Positions 28,371 through 37,376 of a stretch of 64,000 nt of DNA are shown here, piece after piece. A model generated the notes under the pieces. The model saw only the letters and a list, made by a program, of their open reading frames with translations, did not search any database and was not told the DNA's origin. Numbering within the stretch: the stretch's first letter is position 1; each line of letters begins with the position of its first letter. The position numbers were made by a program, and so were the translations under genes. This DNA is from Sphingosinicella sp. CPCC 101087 (GTDB taxonomy: Bacteria > Pseudomonadota > Alphaproteobacteria > Sphingomonadales > Sphingomonadaceae): contig NZ_SBFF01000012.1 in NCBI RefSeq assembly GCF_004151485.1, positions 62,001-126,000 of the forward strand, given 5' to 3'.

Positions 28371-28409
28371 CTCTCCCGCTCCTCCTTCGCGTCGGAGGGA
28401 GCGGGAGAG
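28371..28409. terminator. Strong hairpin downstream of the TonB receptor gene
   Basis: CTCTCCCGCTCCTCC (28371-28385) pairs with GGAGGGAGCGGGAGAG (28394-28409), a 15-bp stem with one bulged base and an 8-base loop. It lies 30 bases past the stop of the minus-strand receptor gene. No T run follows on either strand, so it may be a transcript-end or processing hairpin rather than a classical Rho-independent terminator. A second hairpin, GGCGCCG/CGGCGCC, adjoins it at about 28343-28366. Confidence 0.4.
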
Positions 28410-28439
28410 CGTTGGAACGGATCGGGAGGTCTTCTGGAA

Positions 28440-30695
28440 CTAGAAATTGTAACCGACGGACAGCGTTATCGTTCGCGGCTGGATGTAATACAGGAGCGTG
28501 TCGGTGCCGGCCTGTCCCGGCAGCACCTTGAGGCTCGTCGCGGTCTGGATGCCGTGCGAGTTGAAGATGTTGTCGGCGCGGAGCTGGACGTTGAATTCGC
28601 CGAGCACGGCGCTGGTGCGCAGGTCGAACGAAGTGAAGCTGGGCAGCTCCTGCCCCGGGTTGTTGGTGGAGCCAGGGAATGAGCTGATTCGCTCGCCGGT
28701 ATGCTTCGCCGTCGCGCCCACCGACATCTCGGTTCCGCCGACGGAGAAGGTATAGTCTGCGAGCAGCGCGCCGGCGAACTTCGGCGTCAGCGGAAGCCGG
28801 TCGCCCTCGACCGCGCCGATCGCGGCGGTCACGCCGGCGTCGATCTCGGTGAGCTTGGCGGACGTGTGCGCCGCGCTTGCGCCGAGCACCAGGCCGTCCA
28901 CCGGACGCGCATTGAGCTCGAGCTCGATGCCTTCGACCTTCGCCTTGCCGGCGTTGAGCAAGGCGAGCAGCCCGTTGACGAGCGAGTTAAGCTGGATGTT
29001 GGTCCAGTCGGTCCGATAGGCCGCAAGGTCTGCCGAGAAGCGGCGGTCGGCGGTCGACGCCTTCACGCCCGCTTCGTAGCTCCACACGGTGTCCGGATCG
29101 ACGCTCTGCGGCAGCGTCGGGTTGGAGGTGTTGGCGGGGCCGCCTGGGCGGTAGCCGCTGGCCGCCCGGACATAGGCGGTCAAATTGTCGGTCGGGCGCC
29201 AGCGCGCAGAGGCGACATAGGTGGTGGCGCTGTCCTCGTCCTCGATGGTGCGTCCCGGCGTGGGCACAAAGACGTTGATTCCCGGACGCGACTGATATCG
29301 CTGGTCGTTCTTGCTGTAGCGGATGCCGCCGGTGACGTCGAACTCGTCGGCCAGGTAGACGGTGACGTTTGTATAGCCCGCATATTCCTCGAACGTGCCC
29401 TCGGTCTCGTTGCGGACCAGCGAGCTGTAGGGCGCGGGGAGCCGTTCCCGGGTCGTAGGGTCGAAGACCTGGAGGTCCACCGGATAGGCCGTGTCTTCCT
29501 TCGTGTAGAACAGGCCGGCGATGAACTCGACTGGGCCGATCCGACGGGAGGCGAAGCGCGCCTCGGCATTGTACTTGTCCATGCTGGGGCTGGCGAAGCC
29601 GGGCAGGGCGGATGGGAAGGGCAGCAGGACGTTATAGGCGTTGGTATAGTCCGTATAGATGGCGACGTCATAGTGGCCGTAGCTGCCGTTCAGCGCGAAA
29701 TCGCCCAGCGACGTCCCGTACCGGACACTGAGGTTGGTGGTATAATATTCAAGGTCGACGCCGGTGTCGAAGAAGGAACGGTATTCGAAACGATCGAAGC
29801 GCGGCGTCAGTGTGTCGGTGACCGCCAGCGTCGCGTTCAAGCCGGTGGTCTTGGTCGACTGGTAGAGACCACCGACCTCGATATCCAGGTCCGGCGTCGC
29901 CCGGACGAGCAGCGAGGCGCGCGCGCCATAGCTTTCGCCTTGGTTCACGTTCTCGGTGCCGGTGAGGAGGTTGTCGGTATAGCCGGGGATGTGCCGGGCC
30001 GTGCCCGTCACGCGCAGGCCGACCGTATCGGTGACCAGGGGAACGTTGAGCGAGGCCCGTCCGCCATAGCCCATCTGGCCGCCGTCCACGTCGGAAACAT
30101 CGACGCGAAGCGAGCCGCTGAACGTATCGAGGTCCGGCTTCTTCGAGATCAAGCGAACCAGACCGCCGAGGCTGGAGGCGCCGTAAAGGGTGCCTTGAGG
30201 TCCTTTGAGAACCTCGATCCGCTCGAGATCGGAAAGGTCCGGGTCGGGCGTCAATATGCCGCCGTACGACAGCAGGCCGCTCGCGGTGAACGGCGTGTCG
30301 TCGATATAATATGCCGCAGTGGCATTGGTCTGGTAGTTGCCGGTGTTGAGCCCGCGCAGGATCACCGCTCCGGTGCCGGGCGCCCCGCTTGTGCGGTATG
30401 CGAAGCCGGGAACCAGCGCCGCATAATCGGCAACGTCGGTGATGCCGAGATTCTCGATCTTCTCGGACGTCAGCGCGCTAATGGAGGCGGGGACATCCTG
30501 CAGGCGCTGTTCCCGCCTGTTGGCGGTGACGATGATCTCGGCGCTGGTCGCCTCCTCGGTGGCCGAGTCGCCTTCGGCTAACTCCGGCACGCTCTCGTCG
30601 GCCGTCTGAGAAGGCCCGGTCTGCGCCCAAGCAGGCGATGCGGCCGCCGCCGCGAGTGCAACAACGCTGCAAGCGCTTAAAATACGATACTGCAT
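28440..30695 (-). CDS. TonB-dependent outer-membrane receptor
   Basis: A 751-residue outer-membrane transporter. Residues 1-24 form a signal peptide ending SPAWAQ. A TonB-box-like EIIVTANRREQRLQDVPASI comes near residue 53, then the plug domain (VLKGPQGTLYGASSLGG, LVRLISKKP) and a 22-strand barrel ending in LSVGYNF with a terminal Phe. The plug type (RxxQRLQDVP) is the large sphingomonad group annotated as siderophore receptors but often used for organic substrates. It is divergent from the second receptor at 31337, and the two flank a 640-base regulatory region. It would import the island's substrate across the outer membrane. Confidence 0.93.
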   Translation of the reverse strand: MQYRILSACSVVALAAAAASPAWAQTGPSQTADESVPELAEGDSATEEATSAEIIVTANRREQRLQDVPASISALTSEKIENLGITDVADYAALVPGFAYRTSGAPGTGAVILRGLNTGNYQTNATAAYYIDDTPFTASGLLSYGGILTPDPDLSDLERIEVLKGPQGTLYGASSLGGLVRLISKKPDLDTFSGSLRVDVSDVDGGQMGYGGRASLNVPLVTDTVGLRVTGTARHIPGYTDNLLTGTENVNQGESYGARASLLVRATPDLDIEVGGLYQSTKTTGLNATLAVTDTLTPRFDRFEYRSFFDTGVDLEYYTTNLSVRYGTSLGDFALNGSYGHYDVAIYTDYTNAYNVLLPFPSALPGFASPSMDKYNAEARFASRRIGPVEFIAGLFYTKEDTAYPVDLQVFDPTTRERLPAPYSSLVRNETEGTFEEYAGYTNVTVYLADEFDVTGGIRYSKNDQRYQSRPGINVFVPTPGRTIEDEDSATTYVASARWRPTDNLTAYVRAASGYRPGGPANTSNPTLPQSVDPDTVWSYEAGVKASTADRRFSADLAAYRTDWTNIQLNSLVNGLLALLNAGKAKVEGIELELNARPVDGLVLGASAAHTSAKLTEIDAGVTAAIGAVEGDRLPLTPKFAGALLADYTFSVGGTEMSVGATAKHTGERISSFPGSTNNPGQELPSFTSFDLRTSAVLGEFNVQLRADNIFNSHGIQTATSLKVLPGQAGTDTLLYYIQPRTITLSVGYNF

Positions 30696-31336
30696 GGACT
30701 GCCTCTCCGCTCAAGGTTCGCCGCCAGCCAAGGTTTTCGCTACCCAGTGCAAGACGACGAAGGTTCAACCTCGTTCGCTAGCCGGCGAGAATGGCCCAGT
30801 TTCGAAAATCATACAACTCTGTATGATATTGGCGATTTCGGCGATGATCGCTTTCTCCAAATGTGTTACAGAGGCGCCACAGTCTTTGTGACCGGAGCTC
30901 GCATGCCCGGGATCGCCGTCGCCTCGAAGCCTGCTTTCTCCATTAGCTAAGCGACAGTGCGCGATTGCGCAGATCGAGCCTCCCTGATCGCTAAGATGAG
31001 CGGCCATCGTTCGCGTGTTTCAGCCCGAATCGGCAGCTACTTTCGTATTTCGCCGAATTGCTTTCGAGCGCGTCCGGCCGGGCGGTTCCCGGATTGACTA
31101 GCGGGATACGGCAGCCTCATCTCTGAAAGATCAGGCGACGGAACGCCTCCATTTCATGCAGGCTTGCATGGGCAGTGGTGCCATAGAGCGGAACATGACC
31201 GAGTGATTCCACCAGGCGAAAGCAGCGGATCGGCCAAGAAGGAGTGCTCCAAGCGCGCCTCCGGCCCGGCCGCCGCCATTATGCTGGAAGCCACTCGGCC
31301 GGGGAAAAGCAAACAGACGCAAGTAGGAGCGGGGGA
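30696..31336. promoter_or_regulatory. Divergent region between two TonB receptor genes
   Basis: About 640 bases with no convincing gene; short frames on both strands have no recognisable product or ribosome-binding site. It must hold the promoters of both receptor genes. The AT-richer stretch around 30800-30870 (for example CATACAACTCTGTATGATATTG at 30809-30830) contains the inverted pair ATACA and TGTAT and is a plausible operator/promoter for the minus gene. Confidence 0.4.
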
Positions 31337-33463
31337 ATGAAAACGAAAGCAATCTTCTGGCTGGCGAGCGTCGCCTTTCTGCCGGGCATCGCCCACGCGC
31401 AAACCACGACGGCCGCCGAGGAGGAGCTTGAAACCCCCAACGACATCGTCGTGACCGCTCAGCGGTACGAGCAGCGGCTCCAGGACGTGCCGATGTCGAT
31501 CAGCGCCGTAACCGCTAGGGATATCCAGGCGCGCAATTCGGAGCTGCTCGAGGAACTGCAATATTCTGTGCCGGGCCTGTCCACGTACGGCTATGGCGTC
31601 GGCGCGAGTTCGACGCAGCTGCGCGGCGTTTCCAACATCAGCGGCGCGGCGACGGTCGGTATCTATTATGACGAAACGCCGCTGACCACGATCAATGCCG
31701 GCTTGGATCCCAGCGTCAAACTGTTGGACTTGGAGCGTGTCGAAGTGCTGCGCGGTCCGCAGGCGACGCTGTATGGCGAAGGCTCGATGGGCGGCGTCAT
31801 TCGCTACATCCCGGCAGCGCCCAATCTGGGCAGCGTGAGCGGATGGCTCGACGGCGAATGGTCGGATACCAGGGGCGGCGCCGGCAATTACGTGCTGAGC
31901 GGTGCGATCAATCTGCCGGTCGTCACCGATGTGGTCGGCGTGCGGGTCGCCGCGAACTATGAGCGCCGGGGCGGCTGGATCGACAGGGCCCTTACCGGCG
32001 AGCGGAACATCAACGAGGCCGACCTGTTCTCGGTCCGCGGAACGCTTCGCATAAATCCGACTGATCGCTTCGATTTCTCGTTGCTCGGCCTATATCAGAA
32101 GTCGAGGCAGGACAGCGAGAATTTCGGCGTCGACGGCACGACGACGGATCGCGTCCCGACCCCGATCGTCGATCGCATGACCTTCATCCAAGCCAAGGCG
32201 AGCTACGACCTCGACTTCGCGACGCTGACGGGCATCGGCGGCTATATCGATCGTCGCAACACCAACGTCCTCGATATCACGGGCCTGCTCACGAGCTTGT
32301 TGCCGGTGCTCGGCCCTCCGGGGTTCATTACCGCGGTCCCGCTCAGCACCGCGTCCGATTTCAAGATCTACAATGCCGAGCTGCGACTCGCTTCGCAGGG
32401 CAGCGGCCCGCTCACCTACGCCATCGGCGCTACCTACCGTAATTTGAAGCAGGATCTGTTGCAGGCGACGTCGACGGCGCCCGGCACATTGCCTTTCGTC
32501 CTGCTGTCCGCCAGCGGACCCAGCCGGAATACCTCCTATGCCGTCTACGGCGAACTTGGCTATGAAATCCTGCCGGCGCTGACCGCTACCGTCGGAGCAC
32601 GTTACTACGAGGAGCACAAACGGCGGCGTGTCGACCAGATCAGTTTCGGAACACCCATCACAGACTTGAACGACGGCAAGTTCAACTCGTTCAACCCGCG
32701 TTTCAACCTGAGCTACCAATTCTCGCGTGACGCATTGTTTTACGGGAGCGTCGCCAAGGGGTTCCGCAGCGGTGGTTTCAACCTGACTTCGGCGGGGCTT
32801 GCCGGCGGGGTCGTCGTTCCGCCGACATACGAGCCGGACGTCATTTGGACCTATGAAGGCGGCGGTAGGGTCTCGCTGGCTGACAACCGGCTCGTGCTCG
32901 ACGCCAGCGTCTACCGCAACATCTGGACGCGGGTGCAGACGGTGACCTCCGCGCCGGGAAGCCCTACGGCGTTCACCACCAATTCGGGCCGTGTCACCGG
33001 ATGGGGCGTCGACTTTTCCGCGACGGCGCGTCCGACGAACGCGCTGAGCCTCAGTGCTACGTTCGGCTGGAACAACATGGAGTACAAAACGAACACGAAC
33101 GACAAGCTGAGGGGGGATCCGGTCGACGGCGCGGCCCGGCTGTCCTACTCAGCGTCGCTCGACTATCGCCCTGAACTCGGCGATGATGTCACGGGTATCT
33201 TCCGGATCGACTATCAGCATGCCGGGCGCGGTCAAATCACCGTCCGTTCGTTCGGCGGCGCCGGTATCATCAGCGAGCGGCCGAAGCGTGATCTCGTAAA
33301 CCTCCGGGTCGGGGTTGCCTTGGGCGCGATCGAGCTGACTGCCTTCGCGTCCAACCTCTTCAACGAAGATGCCCCGATCCTGATCGGGCCCTACGGCGCG
33401 ATTGCCGACAATATCGAGCAACGGCCGCGCACGCTCGGTATCAGCGCCAGCACGCGGTTTTGA
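31337..33463 (+). CDS. TonB-dependent outer-membrane receptor
   Basis: A 708-residue receptor. The ATG at 31337 follows AGGAG at about 31325 and yields a clean signal peptide (MKTKAIFWLASVAFLPGIAHAQ). A TonB-box-like DIVVTAQRYEQRLQDVPMSI follows at about residue 37, then the plug (VLRGPQATLYGEGSMGG, VIRYIPAAP) and barrel, ending LGISASTRF with a terminal Phe. It is a diverged relative of the receptor at 28440. A strong terminator comes 15 bases after the stop, which separates it from the S9 peptidase gene. Confidence 0.93.
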   Translation: MKTKAIFWLASVAFLPGIAHAQTTTAAEEELETPNDIVVTAQRYEQRLQDVPMSISAVTARDIQARNSELLEELQYSVPGLSTYGYGVGASSTQLRGVSNISGAATVGIYYDETPLTTINAGLDPSVKLLDLERVEVLRGPQATLYGEGSMGGVIRYIPAAPNLGSVSGWLDGEWSDTRGGAGNYVLSGAINLPVVTDVVGVRVAANYERRGGWIDRALTGERNINEADLFSVRGTLRINPTDRFDFSLLGLYQKSRQDSENFGVDGTTTDRVPTPIVDRMTFIQAKASYDLDFATLTGIGGYIDRRNTNVLDITGLLTSLLPVLGPPGFITAVPLSTASDFKIYNAELRLASQGSGPLTYAIGATYRNLKQDLLQATSTAPGTLPFVLLSASGPSRNTSYAVYGELGYEILPALTATVGARYYEEHKRRRVDQISFGTPITDLNDGKFNSFNPRFNLSYQFSRDALFYGSVAKGFRSGGFNLTSAGLAGGVVVPPTYEPDVIWTYEGGGRVSLADNRLVLDASVYRNIWTRVQTVTSAPGSPTAFTTNSGRVTGWGVDFSATARPTNALSLSATFGWNNMEYKTNTNDKLRGDPVDGAARLSYSASLDYRPELGDDVTGIFRIDYQHAGRGQITVRSFGGAGIISERPKRDLVNLRVGVALGAIELTAFASNLFNEDAPILIGPYGAIADNIEQRPRTLGISASTRF

Positions 33464-33477
33464 GAGCAAGCCGCAAC

Positions 33478-33514
33478 GCGGCGTCACGGTTTGCTCGTGA
33501 CGCCGCCTTTTTTC
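33478..33514 (+). terminator. Rho-independent terminator
   Basis: GCGGCGTCACG (33478-33488) pairs perfectly with CGTGACGCCGC (33496-33506) across a 7-base loop, followed by CTTTTTTT (33507-33514). It ends the TonB receptor transcript. It lies only 20 bases before the annotated start of the S9 peptidase gene. Confidence 0.9.
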
Positions 33515-33533
33515 TGAAATTTCCGGGATCGTC

Positions 33534-35900
33534 GTGGTGAGCGTTGGCAGCCCAGTTGCAGAAATGATCGACCGTTATCGCGCGGCCGAAGCGATGCTCG
33601 ACGCGAACCTCGCGCCGCTCGTGCTCAACGAGAGCATTCACCCGCACTGGTTTAACGACCGCGACTTCTGGTATCGGCGGCAGCGCCCGGACGGGGGCGA
33701 ATATGTGCTGGTGACTGGAGAGCGGGCAGGCCCCGCCTTCGATCATGCAGCGGTGGCCGCGGCGATGGGCGCCGCCACGGATGCCCCGGTCGACCCATGG
33801 TCGCTCGCGGTCGAGGAGATCACGGGGGACGGCGTCGTCATTCTCACCGCCGGCAATCACCGCTGGCGGTTCGCGGAAAGCGTCGTCACCGACCTCGGCG
33901 CGATCGAAGCGCCGCAACCTGACGTCCTGCTGTCGCCGGACAAGAGCCACGGCCTCATCGCGCGTGATCACGACCTCTACCTCGTCGGGGAGAGGGGCGA
34001 GCGGCGGCTGACAGATGACGGGCAATCGGACTTCGCCTGGGGAAAATACCCGGATGCCGGGCTCCTCGCCGTGGTGCGCCAGCGCAGCGGCTTGCGCTTC
34101 CCGCCCTTCGGCTGGTCCTGGTCGCCCGACGGCGCCTTCGTCGTCGGCGGCCGGCTCGACGAGCGCCATATCGAGCCTTACCCGTTCCTTGAGTCGGTGC
34201 CCCAGGACGGCGGCTTCAGGCCCAAGGCCTATCACATCCGTCAGCCCCTCACCGGCGAGCCGAACCCGATCTTCAGCGCCTCAGGCATTGAGGTGGCGAC
34301 CGGGCGGCGAATCCCATTCGACCTTCCCGCCGAGTTGTCCTCGGAAATTCTGTCGATCGAGCCGATCGCCTGGGCGGCCGGCAATCGACGCCTGTTCTTC
34401 GCTGCCGCGCTCCACGGCGCGCGCGAGGCGCGGCTGATGGAAGTTGACGTGACGAGCGGAGCCGTCCGCACTCTCATTGCCGAGCGGGTCGAGGGCTTCA
34501 TCAATCTCGGCTCCGAACTCTACGCGCAGCCCAATATCCGCATCCTCGGCGGCGGCGGGGAAGCAATCTGGTATTCGCAGCGGACCGGCTTCGGCCATCT
34601 CTACCGCTACGACCTCGAGAGCGGAGCGCTCGTCCATGCGCTCACATCGGGCGATTGGGTCGTGCGCGACATCCTCAAGGTCGACGAGGCGGGCGGCCGG
34701 ATATTCTTCACCGCGTCAGGCCGGGAGGGCGGCGACCCTTATCTCCGGCGCGTTTACCGCGTCGACCTCGACGGAAGCGACCTGACCCTGCTGACGCCGG
34801 AGGAAGCGGACCATATGCTGAACGGCGCGCCGACCGCTATGATCGCGCTCCTGCTCGGCGCCGCTACGCCGCCGGCGATGCTGTCCCCGGACAGTCGCCT
34901 GCTGATCGACACCTATTCCACCGTTTCGTCGCCCAGCGTCTCGGTGCTGCGCTCGGCGGAGGACGGCGCGATCGTTCGCACGCTTGAGACCGCCGATGCG
35001 AGCGCCCTGCTGGCGACCGGCTGGCGCCCGCCCGAGCCCTTCGTCGCCAAGGCCGCCGACGGCATGACCGATCTTTATGGCGTCCTCTATCGGCCTCACG
35101 GGCAGTCCGACGACCCGGCGCCGGTGATCGACGCGATCTACGGCGGGCCGCAGATGACCGTGACGCCCCGCAACTTTCCGGCCGCACGGCGCCCGGTCGG
35201 CGCTTACGGCCGCAGCGCCTTCGCCTCATTGGGATTTGCCGTGATAACGGTCGATGGCCGCGGTACGCCATTGCGTTCCAAGGCATTCCACGACGCCGGC
35301 CACCGCGCCTTTGCCGATACATGCGTCGACGATCACGCGGCGGTGCTGCGCCAGCTGTGCGATCGCGATCTGACTCTCGATCGCAACCGCATCGGCATCT
35401 ACGGCCACAGCTTCGGCGGTTACACCTCCGCCCGCGCCATCCTGCGCTACCCGGATATCTTCAAGGTGGCTGTCTCCTCGGCGGGCATCTACAACCTGCA
35501 CGCCATCTACCGCAGCATCACCACCATCACGGAAGCGCCCGATTATGGCGAAGGCTTGGGGGTTAAGCCCGACCACCGTGCCGTCCCGCGCAATTTCCAG
35601 GCGCTCGACAACAACCTTCTCGCCGGTAATCTCCGGGGTAAGTTGATGCTTGTCTATGGCGACATGGACGAGAACGCCTTTCCCGCCATCACGCTGCAAT
35701 TTTGCGATGCGCTCAATCGCGCCAATCGCAGCTACGACCTGCTCTACCTCCCCAACCGGATGCACGCTTTGACGGCGGAGCCGTATCTGGTCCGCCGGAT
35801 GTGGGATTATTTCGTCGAGCATCTGATGGGTGAGGAGCCCCCCCTCAATTACTCGATCGGGGGAGGCGCGGCGCAGGCCGATCACAGGACGGACGCATGA
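33534..35900 (+). CDS. S9-family serine peptidase (DPP IV/acylaminoacyl peptidase type)
   Basis: A 788-residue peptidase with an N-terminal DPP IV-like beta-propeller (residues about 60-520) and a C-terminal alpha/beta hydrolase domain. The catalytic triad is visible: Ser626 in GHSFGGY, Asp712 in YGDMDENAF and His744 in NRMHAL. It removes short peptides, often after proline or from N-modified peptides. No signal peptide is seen, so a cytoplasmic location is likely. The start is uncertain: GTG 33534 lies directly after a terminator, and ATG 33564 is an alternative; neither has a good ribosome-binding site. The stop overlaps the start of a truncated GGT gene by four bases. Confidence 0.88.
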   Translation: MVSVGSPVAEMIDRYRAAEAMLDANLAPLVLNESIHPHWFNDRDFWYRRQRPDGGEYVLVTGERAGPAFDHAAVAAAMGAATDAPVDPWSLAVEEITGDGVVILTAGNHRWRFAESVVTDLGAIEAPQPDVLLSPDKSHGLIARDHDLYLVGERGERRLTDDGQSDFAWGKYPDAGLLAVVRQRSGLRFPPFGWSWSPDGAFVVGGRLDERHIEPYPFLESVPQDGGFRPKAYHIRQPLTGEPNPIFSASGIEVATGRRIPFDLPAELSSEILSIEPIAWAAGNRRLFFAAALHGAREARLMEVDVTSGAVRTLIAERVEGFINLGSELYAQPNIRILGGGGEAIWYSQRTGFGHLYRYDLESGALVHALTSGDWVVRDILKVDEAGGRIFFTASGREGGDPYLRRVYRVDLDGSDLTLLTPEEADHMLNGAPTAMIALLLGAATPPAMLSPDSRLLIDTYSTVSSPSVSVLRSAEDGAIVRTLETADASALLATGWRPPEPFVAKAADGMTDLYGVLYRPHGQSDDPAPVIDAIYGGPQMTVTPRNFPAARRPVGAYGRSAFASLGFAVITVDGRGTPLRSKAFHDAGHRAFADTCVDDHAAVLRQLCDRDLTLDRNRIGIYGHSFGGYTSARAILRYPDIFKVAVSSAGIYNLHAIYRSITTITEAPDYGEGLGVKPDHRAVPRNFQALDNNLLAGNLRGKLMLVYGDMDENAFPAITLQFCDALNRANRSYDLLYLPNRMHALTAEPYLVRRMWDYFVEHLMGEEPPLNYSIGGGAAQADHRTDA

Positions 35901-36201
35901 CCGACAAGAGCAGCTACATCGATAATTGCGGTCCCAAGACTTCGGTCACGGGGCTGAAGGCGGCCGTCATCGACAATGCGATCGTCACCGAGACGATGAT
36001 GAAGATCCTGAACGGGGGCGGAAACGCGGCCGACGCCGTTGTCGCCATGGTTCAGGCGGCGGTCGAACCGTACATGCCAACCCTGCCGGTCTCGTCGCTA
36101 TGCTCAATTACGAGGCTGCGACCGGTAAGATACATCAGCTCGACAGTATCGGCGCGCAGCCGACGGGATCGCTGCATAGGACTGCAGCGCGCCGACCATG
36201 A
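35897..36201 (+). pseudogene. Truncated, frameshifted GGT-family gene
   Basis: The first 60 codons (SYIDNCGPKTSVTGLKAAV, NAIVTETMMKILNGGGNAAD) closely match the N-terminus of the intact gene at 25903. The frame is lost after AAVEPYM (about 36075) and continues in another frame as NPAGLVAMLNYEAATGKIHQ, matching TNHAGLVTMLYYEAKTGIIHQ of the intact copy. Similarity ends at about 36160-36200. The remaining four fifths of the gene are gone. Its start overlaps the S9 stop by ATGA, so it was once part of that operon. Confidence 0.85.
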
Positions 36202-36236
36202 TCAGGCAAACGAACGACCTCTATTGGAGAATGGCA

Positions 36237-37070
36237 ATGCGTAGGCTTTTCGTTTCCGTCGACATGGAGGGCGTTGCAGGCGTCGCGTCCGCCGTGTCGC
36301 TAATGCCCACGGGCTGGGAATATACCGCCTATCGCCGCTGGATGACTGCCGAGCTCAACGCCGTAGCGGAAGCCGCGTTCGACGCGGGCTATGCCGAGGT
36401 AATCGCCGTGGACGGGCATGGCAATTCGCACAATGTCGATCCCGATCAGCTGATCGACAATATCCAGCTTGTCCGTTCGTCGCCGCGACCGATGTTTCAG
36501 ATGCAGATGATCGATGATCCGAGCGTCGATGCCTGCGCCTTCATCGGCTATCACAGCGCGGCCGGCACGCCCGATAGCATCCTCGCGCACAGTTTTTCCG
36601 GTGCCGCACTACGCTCGGTGCGGTTGAACGGCGTACTCGCATCCGAGGGCTATATCAACGCGGCGGTTGCAGGAGAGTTCGGCAAGCCGGTCCTGTTCGT
36701 TTCGGGCGACCGGCAGACCCTGGAGGACGCGCGCCGCTACGCGCCCGACGCCGTCCTCCACACCACCAAACAATCCTTCGGGTTCCGTTCGGCGATGTCG
36801 CTGCCGCCCCGCCAGGCGTGCGAGGCGCTCAAGAAGGCGGCCGCTCGCGCCTTCGCACAACCGTATGGCCAGCCATTCAAGGTCGAACCGCCGTTCGAGG
36901 TGGAGGTCGAAATGACTTCACAGGTCGCGGCGGAGTTGCTCGGCTATCTCCCCTGGCTCGAGCGCACCGACGCTTACACCGTTAAAGCGCGCTTCAAGGC
37001 GATGCAGGAGGTGCGGGGCTTCATCGGCTTCGTCATGTCGTACATGCCCAACGGCCAGACCCCGTACTAG
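36237..37070 (+). CDS. M55-family (DppA-like) D-aminopeptidase
   Basis: A 277-residue zinc peptidase of the M55 family. LFVSVDMEGVAGV holds the first metal ligands (Asp9, Glu11 by analogy with DppA), IAVDGHGNSHNVDPD and FIGYHSAAGTPDSILAHSF hold further His/Asp residues, and LNGVLASEGYINAAVAGEFG is the conserved core. DppA of Bacillus cleaves D-Ala-D-Ala and D-Ala-glycine peptides; family members act on short or D-residue peptides. The ATG at 36237 has GGAGA at about 36225. Position between an S9 peptidase and an alpha/beta hydrolase supports a peptide-degrading cluster. Confidence 0.9.
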   Translation: MRRLFVSVDMEGVAGVASAVSLMPTGWEYTAYRRWMTAELNAVAEAAFDAGYAEVIAVDGHGNSHNVDPDQLIDNIQLVRSSPRPMFQMQMIDDPSVDACAFIGYHSAAGTPDSILAHSFSGAALRSVRLNGVLASEGYINAAVAGEFGKPVLFVSGDRQTLEDARRYAPDAVLHTTKQSFGFRSAMSLPPRQACEALKKAAARAFAQPYGQPFKVEPPFEVEVEMTSQVAAELLGYLPWLERTDAYTVKARFKAMQEVRGFIGFVMSYMPNGQTPY

Positions 37071-37094
37071 ATGAAGACGGACGTACTAGCTGGG

Positions 37095-37160
37095 TCTGAG
37101 CTTAACGTATCGCCCTGCGGGAATACATATTCACCGGCGCCGTTGCTGGTCACGTGCCTG
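37095..37160 (-). pseudogene. AraC regulator remnant (about 20 codons)
   Basis: Read on the minus strand the sequence gives VTSNGAGEYVFPQGD, matching VASHGDSEYVFPQGD of the AraC protein encoded at 395-1486 in the same orientation relative to the SRPBCC gene. Nothing else of the regulator is left. The fragment runs directly into the SRPBCC remnant, so roughly 1 kb was deleted compared with the left-hand copy. Confidence 0.65.
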
Positions 37161-37164
37161 CGGG

Positions 37165-37376
37165 GAACGCGATGGGGACGGCTCTCGCCTCACCATCGGC
37201 GTGATCGCCGTAGGGACCTTCGCCGAAGGCCAAGGACCGGCATCCACAAGCGAGTATGCGGCAATGTCGCAGCGGGGGCTCGCGAATGTGGTGGAAGAGT
37301 ATCGCATTCGCATCGAAGGGGCGGGATGTGACCGCGGCTCCGACGGAGGAATCCATGAAGAGCGTGAGAGTCGCTG
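37165..37376 (+). pseudogene. SRPBCC gene remnant (3' third)
   Basis: The frame reads SRLTIGVIAVGTFAEGQGPA and then SEYAAMSQRGLANVVEEYRI, closely matching the last 50 residues of the SRPBCC protein at 1897-2361 (CRLTIGVIAVATFPEGAGPA). The first two thirds of the gene are missing and the stop is displaced to 37376, inside the hydrolase gene. No start codon or ribosome-binding site serves it. Confidence 0.8.

Noticed and set aside
28701-30581. Plus-strand frame of 626 codons inside the TonB receptor gene
   Set aside because: The minus strand has signal peptide, TonB box, plug and barrel; the plus frame is compositional.
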